Shown here: positions 21,502 to 24,345 of the stretch, piece by piece
Layout: each line of letters begins with the position of its first letter
Numbering within the stretch: position 1 is the first letter of the stretch
Source of the DNA: Endomicrobiales bacterium
GTDB lineage: Bacteria; Elusimicrobiota; Endomicrobiia; Endomicrobiales; JALOBY01
Direction of reading: 5' to 3'
Assembly: GCA_023228045.1 (NCBI GenBank)
Contig: JALOBY010000021.1
Location: forward strand, 1-24,345
DNA: 24,345 nt
Translations under genes and position numbers: made by a program
Notes under the pieces: generated by a model
What the model was told of the DNA's origin: nothing
Databases searched by the model: none
Seen by the model: the letters and a program-made list of their open reading frames with translations, nothing else

Positions 21502-22740
21502 TTATTTTTCAAACCTGATGTCATCCACATAAATTACACCGACCTTAGCTGTAACATGAGAGTATTCAAAAGTAAAATTCATCTCTTTTATTGCAGTTTT
21601 GTTGAGTGCTGTGCCACCCCAGTTTATAAATGAGATTAAATCCATTGAGTATTCTTGCCATGATGTTGAAACACCTCCTGCAGGAATATATGCAAAATGA
21701 TCACCACCATAAATAGCGTCTGTGTCCTTAAGTTCCACCTTGAAATATACAGGGTTTTCACCTGAAGAGTTTGCTTTCACTCTAAACTTTAGCTTTGAAT
21801 ACTGCGAAAAGTCATGAGGAGCTGCGGTAATCCAATCAGAACCACCACCAAATTGTGAGAATGTTCCGCAATAACCACCAGAAACGACAGTATAAGCTAA
21901 TTTCCAAGACCGCACAGCACCAGAAGATGTTGTTGCGTCGTATGATTCATCACAATAATTGGAAACATTGCTATCACTACTAAATGCACCATTATTACCA
22001 CCAAGAGCATTAAGCCCCCAAGCATCACCAAAGCTGTCAATTCTTACTGCATTAGGAGCGGTTGTGCTAAAAACAATGTTATCTATGTAGAAAGTTGTAC
22101 CGGGAAGCATTCCGTTGAAAGTTACCAGATAGTCGTGTTCAAAAACAAAATTTATTTGACCCAAATCTTTAAGAGAGTTTGTACTGTAAAAATTTGCGAA
22201 AGCGTCAAAAGGAATTGTTACTGTTTCCCAGTCGGTGCCTGTACCGCTATTTGTGCCAGTCGTTCTATCAACGTAATCCGAAAGGTAAACTTTAGAAGTT
22301 GTACTTTGATTTGTGTTTTTCCACTCAATTTTGAAACTTTGGCCAAGGTCAACACCCTTTATATCAAAAGAAATCGCCCTGTATCCGCTTATGTCGCGTG
22401 ATGCGCTTTGAGAATTTGCAAGCCCAATGCTCATACCTGCCCAATCACCAGAATTTGGCACATTGTAAGAAACCTTTAAGCAGGGATTTCCTGCATGAGC
22501 GGTTGCGTCATAACTTATGGCAACAGAATTCATAGAGCTAACATTAAGCGGGTTGTAGCGGCCACCCCAATTGTTTACCCCGCTCATTGAGTCAAAATTA
22601 TCTAAAACATCGCTTATCGGTGTAAGAGAAACAATTCCACTCATTGCAACCGGCGCGCTTGAAATAGACCCCGCAAACGACATTGATGCCGCCGATACAA
22701 CAAGTGCTGCTACTACTAAAAACTGCATAAACCTTTTCAT
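21502..22740 (-). CDS. Secreted SSAPVAM-family protein with two CBM/CIA30-like domains (copy B)
   Basis: 412 aa. The signal peptide (about 1-24) and the following SISSAPVAMSG are of the MKRFMQF type shared with the pilin-like gene. The body is closely related to copies A and C, with domain 1 (about 48-233, VLDNFDSMSGVNNWGG to FYIDNIVF) and domain 2 (about 239-410, VRIDSFGDAWGLNALGG to VIYVDDIRFEK). Domain 2 keeps the Cys pair of copy C. The ATG has AGGA 8 nt upstream and its own promoter and hairpin at 22764-22824. Its stop is followed by the MNSAMRT remnant. It is therefore a chimera of the pilin-like gene's promoter/leader cassette and a glycan-binding-like passenger. The ligand is unknown. 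Confidence 0.85.
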   Translation of the reverse strand: MKRFMQFLVVAALVVSAASMSFAGSISSAPVAMSGIVSLTPISDVLDNFDSMSGVNNWGGRYNPLNVSSMNSVAISYDATAHAGNPCLKVSYNVPNSGDWAGMSIGLANSQSASRDISGYRAISFDIKGVDLGQSFKIEWKNTNQSTTSKVYLSDYVDRTTGTNSGTGTDWETVTIPFDAFANFYSTNSLKDLGQINFVFEHDYLVTFNGMLPGTTFYIDNIVFSTTAPNAVRIDSFGDAWGLNALGGNNGAFSSDSNVSNYCDESYDATTSSGAVRSWKLAYTVVSGGYCGTFSQFGGGSDWITAAPHDFSQYSKLKFRVKANSSGENPVYFKVELKDTDAIYGGDHFAYIPAGGVSTSWQEYSMDLISFINWGGTALNKTAIKEMNFTFEYSHVTAKVGVIYVDDIRFEK

Positions 22741-22763
22741 ACTTTTTTCCTATTTATTTTTGT

Positions 22764-22824
22764 TTTGCCGTGTTAAGGCAAACATTACGCGCTCGCATTA
22801 TATAAAATAAATTTAAAAAAGCAA
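22764..22824 (-). promoter_or_regulatory. Promoter and 5'-UTR hairpin of copy B
   Basis: TTGCTT (22824-22819), 16 nt, TATAAT (22802-22797), then hairpin TTTGCC-TTAACAC-GGCAAA at 22782-22764, followed by AGGA and the ATG at 22740. Confidence 0.68.
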
Positions 22825-22874
22825 ATTGGACTTGTGAAATATTTGTAAAATTTATTTTTGCCTATTTATAATGT

Positions 22875-22896
22875 TTGTACGCATTGTAGAGTTTAT
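22875..22896 (-). pseudogene. Decayed start of a FlgD-tailed gene after copy A
   Basis: Directly after the stop codon of copy A the minus strand reads ATAAACTCTACAATGCGTAC. This matches the ATGAACTCTGCAATGCGTAC start of the gene at 16411-18096 with two G-to-A changes, one of which destroys the start codon. It is the same kind of remnant as at 21448-21501, more degraded. Confidence 0.68.
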
Positions 22897-24150
22897 TTAT
22901 TTTTCAAATCTGATTGAATCAAAATATACAATCCCGCTATCTGAGCCAACCCTGTTAGGAAGGCCAAATATATTTTGTTCAATAACTATACTAAATTGAC
23001 TTATGCTATCTTTTTGCAAACCATCTGTTGGTTCTAACGACACTGTATATTCGTTCCAAGTTGTTGTTAGAGGAACGCTTGGTTCAAATGTATTATCTGG
23101 AATGTAAGCCCAACGAACACCACCGGCATCTTGAAGCTCAAGTTTTACTTTTGAAGGATAATTTGTTTCACTTGCAAGTTTTACACGAATTTTTAAATAA
23201 TTATACGCGGAAAAATCGTGCGAAACAGCTGTCCACTTATCACTGCCGCCGCCAACTTTAAACCAAACACCGCTATAATCGTCAGTTGGAATATTGTAAT
23301 TTAAGGCAAGAGACCTGGGAGACGGACTAGAATATAATAAGTCATAACCAATTGTTGTACCAATATTACCCGAGGTACCAATATTTCCACCAAGAGCATT
23401 CAGCCCCCAAGCATCACCAAAATGGTCAATTCTAACAGCATTTTGAGCGGCTGTACTAAACCCGATATTATCTAACCAGATTGTATCACTTGTATTCATT
23501 CCACTGCCAGTTAAATAACTGTTTTCAAAAATTAAATTTATTTCACTTAAACTGGTTATACTGCTTGAAAAATTCGCAAAAGCATCTATTGGAATGTTAA
23601 CTGTCTGCCAGTCGGTGCCTGTTCCACTATTTGAACCTGTTGTTTGGTCAAGGTAATCTGAAAGGTACAAAATAGATGTAGTTGATACTTCATGTTTTTT
23701 CCACTCAATTTTAAAACTTTGCCCCGCACTTGCTCCTTTTATATCAAATGAAAATGTTTTAGCGGAACTTATATCTCTTGCAATATCTGCAACTGGCTGA
23801 TTGGCAAGACCAATACCCATACCTACATAATCATCAGAGATTGGCACATTGTAAGCAACTTTTAAACAAGCGCCGCTTGGGCCGCCGCCGGACCAAGTTG
23901 TAGAATCATGATTGATAGTAATAGACCTGCCAGAACCAATGTTAAGCGGGCTGTACTGGCCACCCCAGTTGTTTTCGTCAGTCATTGAGTCAAAATTATC
24001 TAAAACAGGCCCTATTGCGGTAATAGGAACATTCCCACTCATTGCAACTGGCGCACTTGAAATAAATAAAGCAGCATTGCAAACGGATGATGAAAGGAAA
24101 ATAAAAGGTACGAGTAAACTTGATATTAGAAGTGCTTTATTTATTTTCAT
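22897..24150 (-). CDS. Secreted SSAPVAM-family protein with two CBM/CIA30-like domains (copy A)
   Basis: 417 aa. The signal peptide is of the MKINKAL type (about 1-26), nearly the same as copy C, and is followed by LFISSAPVAMSGNV. Domain 1 is about 49-240 (VLDNFDSMTDENNWGG, SFKIEWKK, TIWLDNIGF) and domain 2 about 246-415 (VRIDHFGDAWGLNALGG to IVYFDSIRFEK). It is the most diverged of the three copies, and the Cys pair of domain 2 seen in B and C is absent. The ATG lies 5 nt from the 97-bp repeat block 24156-24252, with no clear Shine-Dalgarno. Probably exported and glycan-binding; a structural surface role is equally possible. Confidence 0.85.
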   Translation of the reverse strand: MKINKALLISSLLVPFIFLSSSVCNAALFISSAPVAMSGNVPITAIGPVLDNFDSMTDENNWGGQYSPLNIGSGRSITINHDSTTWSGGGPSGACLKVAYNVPISDDYVGMGIGLANQPVADIARDISSAKTFSFDIKGASAGQSFKIEWKKHEVSTTSILYLSDYLDQTTGSNSGTGTDWQTVNIPIDAFANFSSSITSLSEINLIFENSYLTGSGMNTSDTIWLDNIGFSTAAQNAVRIDHFGDAWGLNALGGNIGTSGNIGTTIGYDLLYSSPSPRSLALNYNIPTDDYSGVWFKVGGGSDKWTAVSHDFSAYNYLKIRVKLASETNYPSKVKLELQDAGGVRWAYIPDNTFEPSVPLTTTWNEYTVSLEPTDGLQKDSISQFSIVIEQNIFGLPNRVGSDSGIVYFDSIRFEK

Positions 24151-24155
24151 TTTTG

Positions 24156-24252
24156 TTTTTTAGATTCCCTCTAATCCCGCCAAGGCGGGAAGGGAATGAC
24201 AGGCATTTTTTGTTTCTAGAATGACAGAACTTTCTTTTTAGTTGTCATTGCG
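24156..24252. repeat. 97-bp repeat block upstream of copy A
   Basis: It appears identical to 19323-19419, including the GATTCCC...GGGAATGACA hairpin at 24163-24201, and breaks off after TTGTCATTGCG. It shows that copies A and C were duplicated together with their upstream flank. Confidence 0.88.
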
Positions 24253-24345
24253 GGCATAATACTCAAAAAGTGTTGCTATTTTTGATAGTTTTGAAGTAGC
24301 AAAACCATTTTAAGTAACTAATTTTATGATTTTCAGAAAGACCAC
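24253..24345. other. Window end, nothing recognised
   Basis: AT-rich sequence with a TTGCTA...TAGCAA inverted pair. A short minus-strand frame ending at about 24262 could be the tail of a gene outside the window, but it is too short to support. Confidence 0.2.

Overview
The window looks like chromosomal DNA of a diderm (Gram-negative-type) bacterium with AT-rich genes. Outer-membrane beta-barrel/OmpA fusions, an O-antigen-ligase operon and secreted proteins with FlgD-like C-terminal Ig domains all point to an outer membrane. This combination, together with the dense palindromic repeats between genes, resembles uncultured lineages such as Elusimicrobiota or Omnitrophota. That placement is an inference from general family knowledge; there is no rRNA in the window. 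Every protein-coding gene I can support lies on the minus strand, so transcription runs from high to low coordinates.

Layout in transcription order. (1) 24150-16411 is a surface-protein region. It holds three homologous two-domain galactose-binding-fold (CBM/CIA30-like) secreted proteins (24150-22897, 22740-21502, 19317-18097), a small pilin-like protein (21182-20466), a two-domain periplasmic-chaperone-like Ig protein (20463-19681), and a multidomain protein with a FlgD-like tail (18096-16411). Three of these six, plus one more, four in all, begin their mature part with a shared SSAPVAM motif. Two alternative promoter/signal-peptide cassettes are attached to related passengers, and scars of tandem duplication are visible between the genes. 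(2) 16118-13778 carries a PorV/PorQ-like barrel fused to an OmpA domain, ending in a strong terminator, and a one-domain chaperone-like protein. (3) 13658-11506 holds glucose-6-phosphate isomerase and a short glutamate 5-kinase, two nucleotides apart. (4) 10869-10795 is tRNA-Asp(GTC), surrounded by duplicated pieces of itself. (5) 10481-5685 is a tightly overlapping envelope-glycan operon: GT4 glycosyltransferase, O-antigen ligase/polymerase, two GT2 glycosyltransferases, then a small ferredoxin and endonuclease III. (6) 5350-1681 holds a secreted glucoamylase-like (PF10091/GH144-type) protein behind a near-consensus sigma70 promoter, then a three-domain glycan-binding-like protein with a FlgD-like tail. 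(7) 1250-1 is a second PorV-like/OmpA fusion cut by the window edge.

The genes suggest a chromosome segment devoted to the cell envelope: glycan synthesis and ligation, OM barrels anchored to peptidoglycan, and secreted glycan-binding or fibre-like proteins. Almost every gap longer than about 60 bp is filled by short palindromic repeats of several families whose ends read TGTCAT.../...ATGACA. The most interesting parts are the modular SSAPVAM family with its chaperone-like partner, the conserved promoter plus 5'-UTR hairpin cassette, the remodelled tRNA-Asp neighbourhood, and an endonuclease III in which one iron-sulfur ligand cysteine is histidine.
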